Assembly (NCBI GenBank): GCA_964580525.1 | Contig: CAZOKN010000051.1 | Span: 1 to 11,923 of the forward strand | Direction of reading: 5' to 3' | DNA: 11,923 nt | Source of the DNA: CAZOKN01 sp964580525 | GTDB lineage: Bacteria > Pseudomonadota > Alphaproteobacteria > Rickettsiales > UBA6187 | Part shown: piece by piece, positions 1 through 6,955 of the stretch | Position numbering within the stretch: the stretch's first letter is position 1 | How the letters are laid out: each line of letters opens with the position of its first letter | Program-made: the position numbers and the translations under genes | The notes under the pieces: generated by a model | The model's database searches: none | What the model was told of the DNA's origin: nothing | Seen by the model: only the letters and a program-made list of their open reading frames with translations

Positions 1-435
1 GTTTCGGAAGACGGTGGCTTTTACCGCATTGCAAAACGAGCGGACGGCGGCAAGCGCAAGGAAGTCATGGATTTGCAAACCGGCGCGTACCGCGCGGTCG
101 AAAAACCGAAACTCGCCGCGGTGAAGGCGGGCATGAAGGGCCCGCGCGCCGTATTCGAGACAAAGGACAAATATGGCGCCTTCGCCTGGAAAGTCATGCG
201 GGACACTCTTGTATACACAATGTCGGTCATGCCGGAAGCCGCGGACAATATCCAGGATATCGACACGGCGATGAATGGCGGTTTTGGCTGGGAAAAATTC
301 CGTGGGCCGCATGGCTTGTTTGTTGGTATGAATGGCTTTGGTGCTTCAGCTCCAATAGAAGATTTATATAAGAATTTTGGTATAACATCCGATGCTATTG
401 TTGCGGGTGTTTTGGAAAAAATTAAAAATAAATAA
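1..435 (+). CDS. Chimeric partial ORF: 3-hydroxyacyl-CoA dehydrogenase fragment joined in frame to transketolase C-terminus
   Basis: The frame is open from the left edge to a TAA at 433-435. Codons up to about 290 read as the C-terminal domain region of a FadB-like 3-hydroxyacyl-CoA dehydrogenase (fatty acid beta-oxidation): GGFYRI near the start, then a DLQTGAYR segment, then EAADNIQDIDTAMNGGFGW, the usual 'PEIADDI..VDEAM..G..W' block. From about 300 the protein reads as the very end of transketolase: GPHGLFVGMNGFGASAP followed by EDLYKNFGIT. The left part is GC-rich (35 of 60 bases in 1-60 by hand count) and the right part AT-rich (19 of 60 in 361-420). Transketolase just upstream of gap and pgk is a common alphaproteobacterial order, so the tail belongs to the downstream DNA and the dehydrogenase part is the foreign piece. 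An internal ATG at 67 is not a credible start. I am confident of both family assignments; whether the fusion exists in a cell is doubtful. Confidence 0.8.
   Translation, partial: VSEDGGFYRIAKRADGGKRKEVMDLQTGAYRAVEKPKLAAVKAGMKGPRAVFETKDKYGAFAWKVMRDTLVYTMSVMPEAADNIQDIDTAMNGGFGWEKFRGPHGLFVGMNGFGASAPIEDLYKNFGITSDAIVAGVLEKIKNK
285..312. other. Chimera junction (probable assembly join or recombination point)
   Basis: Protein similarity switches from 3-hydroxyacyl-CoA dehydrogenase to transketolase inside this interval, together with a visible fall in GC content and a change to A/T-ending codons. The join falls on codons for Gly-Trp-Glu-Lys followed shortly by Gly-Pro. Dehydrogenases of this family often read GW.KGP here and transketolases read GW(D/E)(K/R)(Y/F).G, so the two parents could share a short stretch of identical DNA. 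Short shared sequence at the point of change is what a false contig join or microhomology recombination would leave. Confidence 0.7.
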
Positions 436-444
436 GGTAAAACA

Positions 445-1449
445 ATGACAGTACGTATAGCTATAAATGGCCTTGGCAGAATTGGTCGTTGTGTAATGCG
501 TGCAGTAACCGAGTATAATAGGGATGATATTGAAATCGTCGCTGTTAACGGCCCGGCTCCAATTGAGACGCATTTACATCTACTGAAATACGATTCTGTT
601 CATGGTGCTTTCCCTCAGGTGAAAAAAGTTGGAGAAGACTCAATTGATATGGGACGTGGTCCTATAAAGTTATTCCGCGAGCGTGATCCTGCTAAATTGC
701 CTTGGGGTGATTTGGATATCGATGTTGTTCTTGAGTGCACAGGTAATTTTAAAGATAAAAAAGAAGCTTCTGCTCACATAAAATCGGGTGCTAAGAAAGT
801 TATAATTTCTGCTCCTGCTGATGAAGTTGATGCTACAATTGTTTATGGCGTTAACAATCACGTATTAAAAGCTGAACATACTGTTATATCAATTGGCTCA
901 TGTACTACAAATTGCCTTGCTCCAGTGGTAAAAGTTTTGAGTGAGACTGTTGGGATAGAGCGTGGATTTATGACTACAATCCACGCATTCACTAACGATC
1001 AAAATATATTGGATGGTAGCCATAAGGATTTGCGTAGGGCGCGTACAGCCTCTAGCTCAATGATTCCAACATCAACAGGTGCTGCAAAAGCTCTTGGTTT
1101 GGTTTTGCCAAACATGGCTGGTAAGCTTGATGGAACCTCTGTGCGTGTGCCAACGCCTAATGTTTCGCTAGTTGATTTAACTTTTGATGCTTCCAACAAA
1201 ACTAGTGTTAAGGAAATAAATGATTTGCTAACAAAGGCTGCTAATGCCGAAATGCGTGGGATTTTAGCGGTTAATGACGAGCCTTTAGTTTCTGTGGATT
1301 TTAATCATAATCCACATAGCTCGATTTTTGATCTTACAGGTACTAAAGTTATAAATTCTACATTTTGTAGGGTTGCTTCATGGTACGATAATGAATGGGG
1401 CTTTTCTGTTAGAATGCTGGATGTTGCCAGCCTGTTTGGGAAGATGTAA
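445..1449 (+). CDS. gap: Glyceraldehyde-3-phosphate dehydrogenase, type I, possibly NADP-preferring
   Basis: Cytoplasmic enzyme that interconverts glyceraldehyde 3-phosphate and 1,3-bisphosphoglycerate. At 334 residues it is full family length. The Rossmann motif INGLGRIGR is at residues 7-15, the catalytic cysteine is C153 in SCTTNC, the catalytic histidine is H180 in TTIHAF, and WYDNEWGFS lies near the C-terminus. The ATG at 445 follows AAGG at 434-437, which overlaps the stop of the upstream frame, so translation is probably coupled to tkt. Oddity: the acidic residue that normally selects NAD at the end of the second beta strand is replaced by G36 (VAVNG instead of VAIND), and the later Leu-Pro pair is Gly-Ser (G191-S192). 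These changes resemble those linked to NADP use in GapB-type and photosynthetic enzymes. Coenzyme preference is inferred, the family is certain. An erythrose-4-phosphate dehydrogenase (Epd) is less likely given the pgk neighbour. Confidence 0.95.
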   Translation: MTVRIAINGLGRIGRCVMRAVTEYNRDDIEIVAVNGPAPIETHLHLLKYDSVHGAFPQVKKVGEDSIDMGRGPIKLFRERDPAKLPWGDLDIDVVLECTGNFKDKKEASAHIKSGAKKVIISAPADEVDATIVYGVNNHVLKAEHTVISIGSCTTNCLAPVVKVLSETVGIERGFMTTIHAFTNDQNILDGSHKDLRRARTASSSMIPTSTGAAKALGLVLPNMAGKLDGTSVRVPTPNVSLVDLTFDASNKTSVKEINDLLTKAANAEMRGILAVNDEPLVSVDFNHNPHSSIFDLTGTKVINSTFCRVASWYDNEWGFSVRMLDVASLFGKM

Positions 1450-1451
1450 TT

Positions 1452-2648
1452 ATGAAATTGCGTACCTTAAAAGATATTGATGTAAAAGGTAAAGTGGTTT
1501 TATGCCGGGTTGATTTGAACGTGCCTATGAAAAATGGCCGTGTAGAAGACAAAACACGCATAGTGCGTCTGGTGCCTACATTACAGGAGCTTATCAAAAG
1601 AAAAGCTAAAGTTGTTGTATTATCCCATTTTGGTCGTCCAAATGGCGAATTTGTTCGTGAGATGTCCTTAGCTCCCCTTACTGACGCACTAAGTTTTGCA
1701 CTAGATGGCAAGGAAATAAACTTTGCACTTGATTGTGTTGGCGACGCAGCAAAAGAAGCTGTAGCCAAATTAAATGACGGTGATGTTTTATTGCTGGAAA
1801 ATTTACGTTTTCATGCTGAAGAAGAAAAGAACGATGCAAAATTTGCTGAAAAATTAGCCAGCCTTGGTGATATTTACGTTAATGATACTTTCTCATGTTC
1901 GCATAGAAAGCACGCTTCTATAGTTGGCATTGCACAACATTTACCTTCTGTTGCTGGATTGCTTCTACAGGAAGAAATAGAGAGCTTAGAAAAAGTTTTG
2001 CACGAACCTAAGCGCCCAATGGCCGCTATTGTTGGTGGTTCAAAAGTTTCTACCAAACTTGGCTTATTGGAATCTTTGTTGAAAAAGGTTGATTATCTGG
2101 TAATTGGCGGCGCTATGGCCAATACTTTCCTAAAAGCTAAAGGGTTTAGCATTGGAAAATCTTTGTATGAAGAAGATTTGGTCGGTGAGGCTAAAGATAT
2201 TATTAAGAGAGCTGAAAAAGAAGGGTGTGAGATTGTTTTGCCTATCGACGTTGTTGTGGCTGGCGAACTAAAGGAAAGAGCCGAGTGTAAAATTTTACTT
2301 GCTGATAAAGTTCCTACAAATTGTATGATACTTGATTTGGGTCCATTGAGCGTGACGAATATTGATCAAAAACTGGAAAAGTGTAAAACGGTTGTTTGGA
2401 ATGGTCCACTAGGTGCTTTTGAATATAGGCCATTTGACGTTGCTAGCATTTCTCTGGCGCGTAGCATAGCCTCCCTTACGGTTTCGGGTAAAATTACCAG
2501 TGTTGCAGGTGGTGGAGATGTTGTTGCAGCGCTTGGTGTTTCAGGTCTTACAGAATCTTTCAGCTACATATCAACAGCTGGCGGTGCATTCCTTGAATGG
2601 CTGCAAGGTGTTGGGCTGCCAGGTGTTGAAGTTTTGATGAAAAATTAA
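1452..2648 (+). CDS. pgk: Phosphoglycerate kinase
   Basis: Transfers phosphate between 1,3-bisphosphoglycerate and ADP, the step next to GAPDH. The 398 residues match the usual bacterial monomer. Visible signatures in order: CRVDLNVP near residue 18, SHFGRP (substrate-binding N-domain), LLLENLRFH, the IVGGSKVSTKLG nucleotide-site segment, WNGPLGAFE, GGGD at 353-356 and STAGGAFLEWL near the end. The ATG lies two bases after the gap stop, with GGGAAG at 1438-1443 inside the end of gap, so the two genes are almost certainly co-transcribed and translationally coupled. Oddity: the residue after GGGD, usually Thr or Ser, is V357. The remaining active-site motifs are intact, so the enzyme is probably functional. 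Confidence 0.97.
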   Translation: MKLRTLKDIDVKGKVVLCRVDLNVPMKNGRVEDKTRIVRLVPTLQELIKRKAKVVVLSHFGRPNGEFVREMSLAPLTDALSFALDGKEINFALDCVGDAAKEAVAKLNDGDVLLLENLRFHAEEEKNDAKFAEKLASLGDIYVNDTFSCSHRKHASIVGIAQHLPSVAGLLLQEEIESLEKVLHEPKRPMAAIVGGSKVSTKLGLLESLLKKVDYLVIGGAMANTFLKAKGFSIGKSLYEEDLVGEAKDIIKRAEKEGCEIVLPIDVVVAGELKERAECKILLADKVPTNCMILDLGPLSVTNIDQKLEKCKTVVWNGPLGAFEYRPFDVASISLARSIASLTVSGKITSVAGGGDVVAALGVSGLTESFSYISTAGGAFLEWLQGVGLPGVEVLMKN

Positions 2649-2663
2649 AGAATGGAGTAAATA

Positions 2664-3128
2664 ATGAAAAAATATTTTCTTTCTTTTGTTGCTATTTCTG
2701 GATTACTTTTTACAGCTGGCTGTGGCGGCGGTGTAATGGTTGGTGGTGTTGGTTATGGAAAAAACCAAACTTCTGCTACGGATCGTTTGGTTTATGAAAA
2801 AAAATTAGCAAATGGCAATACGTTGATGACAGGCTATAAGGATGCTGATGCTAGTTGGGGATGCAAAATTATATATAAAGAAGCAGTAGATGATGGTTTT
2901 GCAAGAGTTAAATCAAGCTTCAATTTTGGCGGAGTTCGTGGATTCATGGCAGATAGAGCTGTTGAGTATGTAAATAACAATCCTGGTAGTAATATCAATT
3001 ATGTATACATAGATGTTGCAAATGAGATTTATATTATGGGAATTCCTAAATATCTGCGGGAAAATTTCGTTCACTACTATTCTTGTAAAAATCCCCCAGA
3101 TAAGCACTTAAATCCTTTCAAAGACTAA
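2664..3128 (+). CDS. Small lipoprotein of unknown function
   Basis: Protein of 154 residues that I do not recognise. It starts with a lipoprotein signal: two lysines, a hydrophobic stretch to about residue 17, then a TAGC lipobox with C20 as the lipidated residue, followed by a glycine-rich run (GGGVMVGGVGYG). The mature part is predicted to sit at an outer or inner membrane facing the periplasm. It holds two further cysteines, C67 and C141, which could form a disulfide. The ATG is preceded by GGAG at 2653-2656. It lies 15 bases after pgk and just before a strong terminator, so it is probably the last gene of the tkt-gap-pgk transcript, although nothing in it points to carbon metabolism. Export and lipidation are well supported; function is unknown. 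Confidence 0.8.
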   Translation: MKKYFLSFVAISGLLFTAGCGGGVMVGGVGYGKNQTSATDRLVYEKKLANGNTLMTGYKDADASWGCKIIYKEAVDDGFARVKSSFNFGGVRGFMADRAVEYVNNNPGSNINYVYIDVANEIYIMGIPKYLRENFVHYYSCKNPPDKHLNPFKD

Positions 3129-3134
3129 TGTTTT

Positions 3135-3161
3135 AAAAGGCCGTTATTTACGGCCTTTTTT
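3135..3161. terminator. Bidirectional intrinsic terminator between the pgk operon and dctA
   Basis: AAAAGGCCG (3135-3143) and CGGCCTTTT (3151-3159) are perfect inverted arms of nine bases around a seven-base loop. The + strand reads into a T run at 3156-3161. Read on the - strand, the hairpin also ends in TTTT followed by AAAA, and it begins at the dctA stop codon (3160-3162), so it can end transcription arriving from both convergent units. Confidence 0.92.
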
Positions 3162-4407
3162 AATTTAATTCTTTCTTTAATTTTTTTATATCCAATTCTT
3201 TTTCCCATTTGCTAACAGCAATGGTAGCAATGCCGTTGCCAATGATATTGGTTAGTGCGCGTGCTTCGCTCATGAATTTATCTATTCCCAGAATTATTGC
3301 TAGGCCTACTATAGGTACATTTGGTACGACCGCCAATGTTGCTGCTAGGGTTATAAAGCCAGAGCCGGTGACACCAGAGGCCCCTTTTGATGTCAGCATG
3401 GCAACTATCAAAATTCCCAATTGTTGATGAAAGGTAAGGTCGATTCCCATAGCCTGCGCAACAAACAAAACTGCCATTGATAAATATATATTCGTGCCAT
3501 CTAGATTGAATGAATATCCAGATGGGATAACAATTCCAACAATAGATTTTGGGCAGCCAAGCTGCTCAAGTTTTTCCATTAGTGGAACTAATGCAGATTC
3601 GCTGGATGAGGTTCCTAAAACTGTTAGTAGCTCAGTTTTTATATAGCGCAAAAAGCTGAAAATATTGAATCCAACAATTTTTGCAATCAGACCTAAAATA
3701 AAGATTATGAAAACGATGCATGTTGAATAAAATAAAACCACAAAACTAAATAGTGGTTTTAAGGATTCTGCTCCAAATTTTCCAATGGTATAGGCCATTG
3801 CAGCTCCAGCGCCAAGTGGCGCAAGTTTCATAACCATGTTTACCATAGCAAAAAAAATTTTTGATGTTATTTCGATGAACTTTATAATGATTTGTCCCTT
3901 TTCCTCAAGGCTGGCAAGGGCTATACCAAATAATATGGCAACGAGAAGTATTTGCAATAAATCTCCTGAGCCGGTAAAGGCATCAGAAAAAGTTTTAGGA
4001 ATTATGTGTAGTAAATAATCGCTTATCGTCATGTCGTGTGCTTTTTGCGAGAATTCTGAGACTTTTGTGATATCAAGTTGTGATTTATCAATGTTAAAAC
4101 CAGCTCCTGGTTTGACTATATTACCCACAAATAGGCCTATGCAAAGGGCAAGTGTTGAAACTATTTCAAAATATATCAATGCCTTTCCGCCAACACGACC
4201 AAGGCTTTTCATGCTGCCGGCGCCGGCGATTCCAAGCACGACAGTGCAGAAAATTACAGGTCCAATAAGCATTTTTATAAGTGCAATAAAACCATCAGAA
4301 ACCGGTTTTAGCGCAACACCATAAGAAGGATTTATATAGCCAAGGATGCCTCCTGCAACTATAAAAATTAGAACCCACACATAAAGTAAATTGGATAGTT
4401 TTTTCAT
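3160..4407 (-). CDS. dctA: C4-dicarboxylate:cation symporter, DctA type (DAACS family)
   Basis: Inner-membrane symporter that brings in dicarboxylates such as succinate, fumarate and malate with protons or sodium ions. The 415 residues are close to the usual DctA length. The N-terminal half is a series of hydrophobic segments. The C-terminal half carries the family signatures: the serine-rich LGTSSSESAL hairpin, IPSGYSFNLDGTNIYL, the SKGASGVTGSGFI re-entrant loop and LGIDKFMSEARALTNIIGNG, whose Asp and Arg are substrate and cation ligands in this family. The ATG at 4405-4407 has no strong Shine-Dalgarno sequence, only an A-rich AAAGAA stretch, so its translation may be modest. It is transcribed away from the cys cluster and shares its upstream region with it. 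A glutamate/aspartate carrier of the same family is possible; the motifs favour DctA. Confidence 0.88.
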   Translation of the reverse strand: MKKLSNLLYVWVLIFIVAGGILGYINPSYGVALKPVSDGFIALIKMLIGPVIFCTVVLGIAGAGSMKSLGRVGGKALIYFEIVSTLALCIGLFVGNIVKPGAGFNIDKSQLDITKVSEFSQKAHDMTISDYLLHIIPKTFSDAFTGSGDLLQILLVAILFGIALASLEEKGQIIIKFIEITSKIFFAMVNMVMKLAPLGAGAAMAYTIGKFGAESLKPLFSFVVLFYSTCIVFIIFILGLIAKIVGFNIFSFLRYIKTELLTVLGTSSSESALVPLMEKLEQLGCPKSIVGIVIPSGYSFNLDGTNIYLSMAVLFVAQAMGIDLTFHQQLGILIVAMLTSKGASGVTGSGFITLAATLAVVPNVPIVGLAIILGIDKFMSEARALTNIIGNGIATIAVSKWEKELDIKKLKKELN

Positions 4408-4438
4408 ATTTTTCAGATTCTTTGTTGTTAGGGTTTCT

Positions 4439-4467
4439 ATAATACTTTCTTCTTTTATATTCTGAAA
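4439..4467 (-). promoter_or_regulatory. Candidate dctA promoter
   Basis: On the - strand a TATTAT -10 element (complement of 4439-4444) is 17 bases from TTTCAG (complement of 4462-4467) as a weak -35. Transcription would start near 4432, about 25 bases before the dctA ATG. The -10 is good and the -35 poor; in such AT-rich DNA this could be chance. Confidence 0.3.
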
Positions 4468-4505
4468 GATATTGCTTCATAAATCCCACATAATTTTTAT
4501 TCCAA

Positions 4506-4534
4506 TTTACATATTTACATTTTAAATATGTAAA
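4506..4534. promoter_or_regulatory. Inverted repeat in divergent control region, candidate operator
   Basis: TTTACATATTT (4506-4516) and AAATATGTAAA (4524-4534) are exact inverted complements of 11 bases separated by seven bases. A second TTTACAT half-site at 4514-4520 follows the first (4506-4512) at an eight-base step and also pairs with ATGTAAA at 4528-4534. Such symmetry fits a dimeric regulator, possibly bound in more than one register. The site lies between dctA and cysI, roughly 60-90 bases upstream of the likely cysI start of transcription, a position suited to activation. The regulator is not in the window and cannot be named. Confidence 0.55.
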
Positions 4535-4557
4535 ATTATATATTATACATTTTTATG

Positions 4558-4586
4558 TTGCGAAATAGGCTGATATTTGTTATATA
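4558..4586 (+). promoter_or_regulatory. Candidate promoter of the cys cluster
   Basis: TTGCGA (4558-4563) as -35 and TATATA (4581-4586) as -10 are separated by 17 bases, each matching four of six consensus positions. Transcription would begin near 4593, leaving a short leader before the ATG at 4619. This agrees with the choice of 4619 over the upstream in-frame TTG at 4577, which would not be on such a transcript. Confidence 0.45.
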
Positions 4587-4618
4587 GGGCGCAGAATTTT
4601 GATTTTGAAGAGGTGGTC

Positions 4619-6346
4619 ATGACCGAAGAGGTTAAAAAACGTTCTAAAGTGGAAGATGTAAAGGAAGAAAGTATTTACCTAAAAGGTAAAATAGTTGAGG
4701 AATTGGCGGATGCTAATCCTTATGTTTCTGATGAATCTTATGATTTATTGAAATTCCATGGCAGCTATCAGGGATATAACAGAGATACTGCAACTGAACG
4801 TAAAAAAGCAGGGCTTGATAAAGAGTGGGAATTCATGTTACGCATGAAGGCTCCTGGTGGTCGTATTACTGCAAAACAATATTTAGCTCTGGATGGAATT
4901 TGTGAAAAATATGCTGATGGCACTTTGCGCATAACCACGCGCGAAACTTTTCAATTCCATTGTATAGTAAAAGAAAACTTGAAGAAGCATATAGCTGAAA
5001 TTAATGAATTGCTGTTAACAACTCTTGGCGGTTGTGGTGATGTGGTGCGTAACGTTATGTGTTCTCCTGCGCCAATTAAGGATGAGGTTCATCAGAGATT
5101 ATTCGCGGATGCAAATAAAGTTTCTGAATTTACTTTGCCAAAAACTAGTTCTTATCATGAGATTTGGCTGGATGGAGAAAACGTTGCACGTAAACCAGAA
5201 AATGAAAATTATGAGCCTTTATATGGTAAATTCTATCTACCTAGAAAATTTAAAATAGGCTTGGGTGTACCGGAGGATAATTCGGTTGATTTGCTAACAC
5301 ATGATTTGGCACTTATTTTGATTTATGAAAATGGTAAATTCCTTGGTTATAACATCCTTATGGGTGGCGGTTTAGGAATGAATCACAATAATGCTGAAAC
5401 ATATCCACGACTGGCGGATCCGATTGCTTTTGTGGGTCCTGATGATTTACTTAAAGCTGTTGAAGCTGTTGTAAAATTGCAGCGTGATCACGGTGATCGT
5501 GCTGATCGCAAACATTCACGTTTGAAATATGTTGTTGCGGAAAAAGGTCTTGAGTGGACTAGAAAAACTTTGGAAGAATATTTTGGTTCCAAATTGGCTG
5601 ATCCAAAGCCTATGGCTGAGTTCAAAGTTGTTGACCATATGGGCTGGCATTCGCAAAAAGATGGTAAATTTTATCTTGGTGTACCAGTTTCAAGTGGTCG
5701 TATTGGCGATTTTGAAGTTGAGAAATTCCGTTCGGCATTTAGGGAAATTTTGAAAAAATTCCCAGTGGATGTGGTTTTAACTGCTGATCAGAATATTATT
5801 TTCTGTGATTTGGAAGCTTCTCAAAAAGATGAAATATACAGCATTTTGAGAAAAAATGGTTTGGCTTTGGCAGAAGATATAACTTCTGTTGATAGAAATT
5901 TCTTAGCCTGTGTTGCGTTGCCAACATGTGGAAAAGCTTTAGCTGAAGCAGAAAGAGTAAGAATTCCTCTTGTTAGCGAAGTTGAAAAAGTGATGAAAGC
6001 CAGAGGAATCTTGAGCGATAAAATAGCAATCAGAATTGCGGGATGTCCAAATGGTTGTTCAAGACCTTATGTTGGCGATATTGGTATTGTCGGCAGAATG
6101 CCTGGCCACTACGCTCTTTTTATTGGGGGTGATTTTGAAGGAACTAGACTAAACACAAAAATTCTCGACAGGGTTCCTTATGAAAATGTTGGTGAAGTTT
6201 TAGATGTTATGTTTGAAAAATATGTTGGCGAAAGAAAGCAAGGCGAAGGCTTTGGTGATTTTTCAAACAGAATTGGAGAGAAAGTAATTGCGACTTTGGT
6301 AGAAACCAAGCTTAGCTCAAAATATAAATGGGCGAAAGCTGCTTAA
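4619..6346 (+). CDS. cysI: Assimilatory sulfite reductase, hemoprotein (beta) subunit
   Basis: Reduces sulfite to sulfide with six electrons in the cytoplasm, the last reductive step before cysteine synthesis. The 575 residues match CysI length (570 in E. coli). The four cysteines that hold the coupled siroheme-[4Fe-4S] centre are all present: C431 and C437 in CVALPTC, C476 and C480 in GCPNGC. Earlier blocks fit the family too: MLRMKAPGGRITAKQY, TTRETFQFH and GGCGDVVRNVMCSPAP. The start at 4619 is chosen because GAAGAGG (4607-4613) lies just upstream; the frame extends to a TTG at 4577 that has no such site. It leads the sulfur cluster, with the siroheme enzyme next. No CysJ flavoprotein gene is present in the window, so the electron donor may be ferredoxin or another reductase. 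A nitrite reductase is unlikely given the sulfate genes alongside. Confidence 0.94.
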   Translation: MTEEVKKRSKVEDVKEESIYLKGKIVEELADANPYVSDESYDLLKFHGSYQGYNRDTATERKKAGLDKEWEFMLRMKAPGGRITAKQYLALDGICEKYADGTLRITTRETFQFHCIVKENLKKHIAEINELLLTTLGGCGDVVRNVMCSPAPIKDEVHQRLFADANKVSEFTLPKTSSYHEIWLDGENVARKPENENYEPLYGKFYLPRKFKIGLGVPEDNSVDLLTHDLALILIYENGKFLGYNILMGGGLGMNHNNAETYPRLADPIAFVGPDDLLKAVEAVVKLQRDHGDRADRKHSRLKYVVAEKGLEWTRKTLEEYFGSKLADPKPMAEFKVVDHMGWHSQKDGKFYLGVPVSSGRIGDFEVEKFRSAFREILKKFPVDVVLTADQNIIFCDLEASQKDEIYSILRKNGLALAEDITSVDRNFLACVALPTCGKALAEAERVRIPLVSEVEKVMKARGILSDKIAIRIAGCPNGCSRPYVGDIGIVGRMPGHYALFIGGDFEGTRLNTKILDRVPYENVGEVLDVMFEKYVGERKQGEGFGDFSNRIGEKVIATLVETKLSSKYKWAKAA

Positions 6347-6361
6347 GTAGAGGAGTGGCCT

Positions 6362-6955
6362 ATGTTTCCTATAGTTCTTGATTTATCGCAGCTTAGTATA
6401 GCGCTTATTGGCGGTGGTGATGCAGCTTTGCGTAGACTGAAGTTACTTGATGAATCTGGTGCAAGGGACGTAAAAGTTTTTGCAGATGATTTTGGCAAGG
6501 AATTTTGGGATATAGCTGGCAAAAGACTGCTTACAAGAATGCCACATGATGAAGAGCTGAAAGATTTTTCCGCTGTTATGATTGTGGATATTCACGAAGA
6601 AAGAGCAGCAAGAATCGCTAAGAAAGCACGTGAGCTAAAAGTTTTGGTAAATGTTGAGGATCGTAGGGAATATTGCGATTTCTTTTTCCCTAGTATTGTG
6701 CGTCGGGGTGATTTGCTAATTACTGTAAGCACAAGCGGCAAAAGCCCAACTTTGGCAAAAAGAATAAAAGAAGTTATAGGCAAAATATTTTTTGCTGAAT
6801 GGAAAGATCGTTTAGAAGAAATAGCTCTAAAAAGGCAGCAATGGCGGGATATAGGACTTTCCATGAAAGAGGTTGAAGCCATGAGCAATAAATTTATAGA
6901 TGAGAAAACCTGGCTGGAATATGAAGAGTTAGCTGGTGTTGAGGAGAAGGTTTAA
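6362..6955 (+). CDS. Siroheme synthase, CysG N-terminal type (precorrin-2 dehydrogenase / sirohydrochlorin ferrochelatase)
   Basis: Oxidises precorrin-2 to sirohydrochlorin with NAD and inserts iron to give siroheme, the cofactor of the CysI encoded just before it. At 197 residues it is only the N-terminal part of CysG, as in Met8p and SirC; the uroporphyrinogen methyltransferase domain is absent and must be supplied by a separate gene. The N-terminus carries a nucleotide-binding loop, LIGGGDAALRR (residues 15-25). VNVED at 96-100 includes the aspartate that aligns with the catalytic Asp of CysG, and the VSTSGKSPTLAK segment (122-133) matches the CysG 'VSSGGTSPVLAR' loop. AGGAG at 6351-6355 precedes the ATG. 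Its stop overlaps the cysH ATG (TAATG), so the two are translationally coupled. Family assignment is secure; which of the two activities is retained cannot be read from sequence. Confidence 0.88.
   Translation: MFPIVLDLSQLSIALIGGGDAALRRLKLLDESGARDVKVFADDFGKEFWDIAGKRLLTRMPHDEELKDFSAVMIVDIHEERAARIAKKARELKVLVNVEDRREYCDFFFPSIVRRGDLLITVSTSGKSPTLAKRIKEVIGKIFFAEWKDRLEEIALKRQQWRDIGLSMKEVEAMSNKFIDEKTWLEYEELAGVEEKV

Noticed and set aside
21..266. Open frame of 81 codons on the - strand
   Set aside because: It is antisense to the clearly coding 3-hydroxyacyl-CoA dehydrogenase fragment and arises from its GC-rich codons; no family resemblance or ribosome site.
1409..1768. Open frame of 119 codons on the - strand over gap/pgk
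   Set aside because: It is antisense to the conserved start of pgk and resembles no known protein.
4577..4618. Extended cysI start at an in-frame TTG, adding 14 residues
   Set aside because: The TTG has no ribosome site and lies within the candidate promoter; the ATG at 4619 has GAAGAGG at proper spacing and gives a family-typical length.
4408..4618. Riboswitch (for example SAM or cobalamin type) upstream of cysI
   Set aside because: The predicted leader is only about 25 bases and the region is plain AT-rich DNA with no conserved aptamer-like GC stems.
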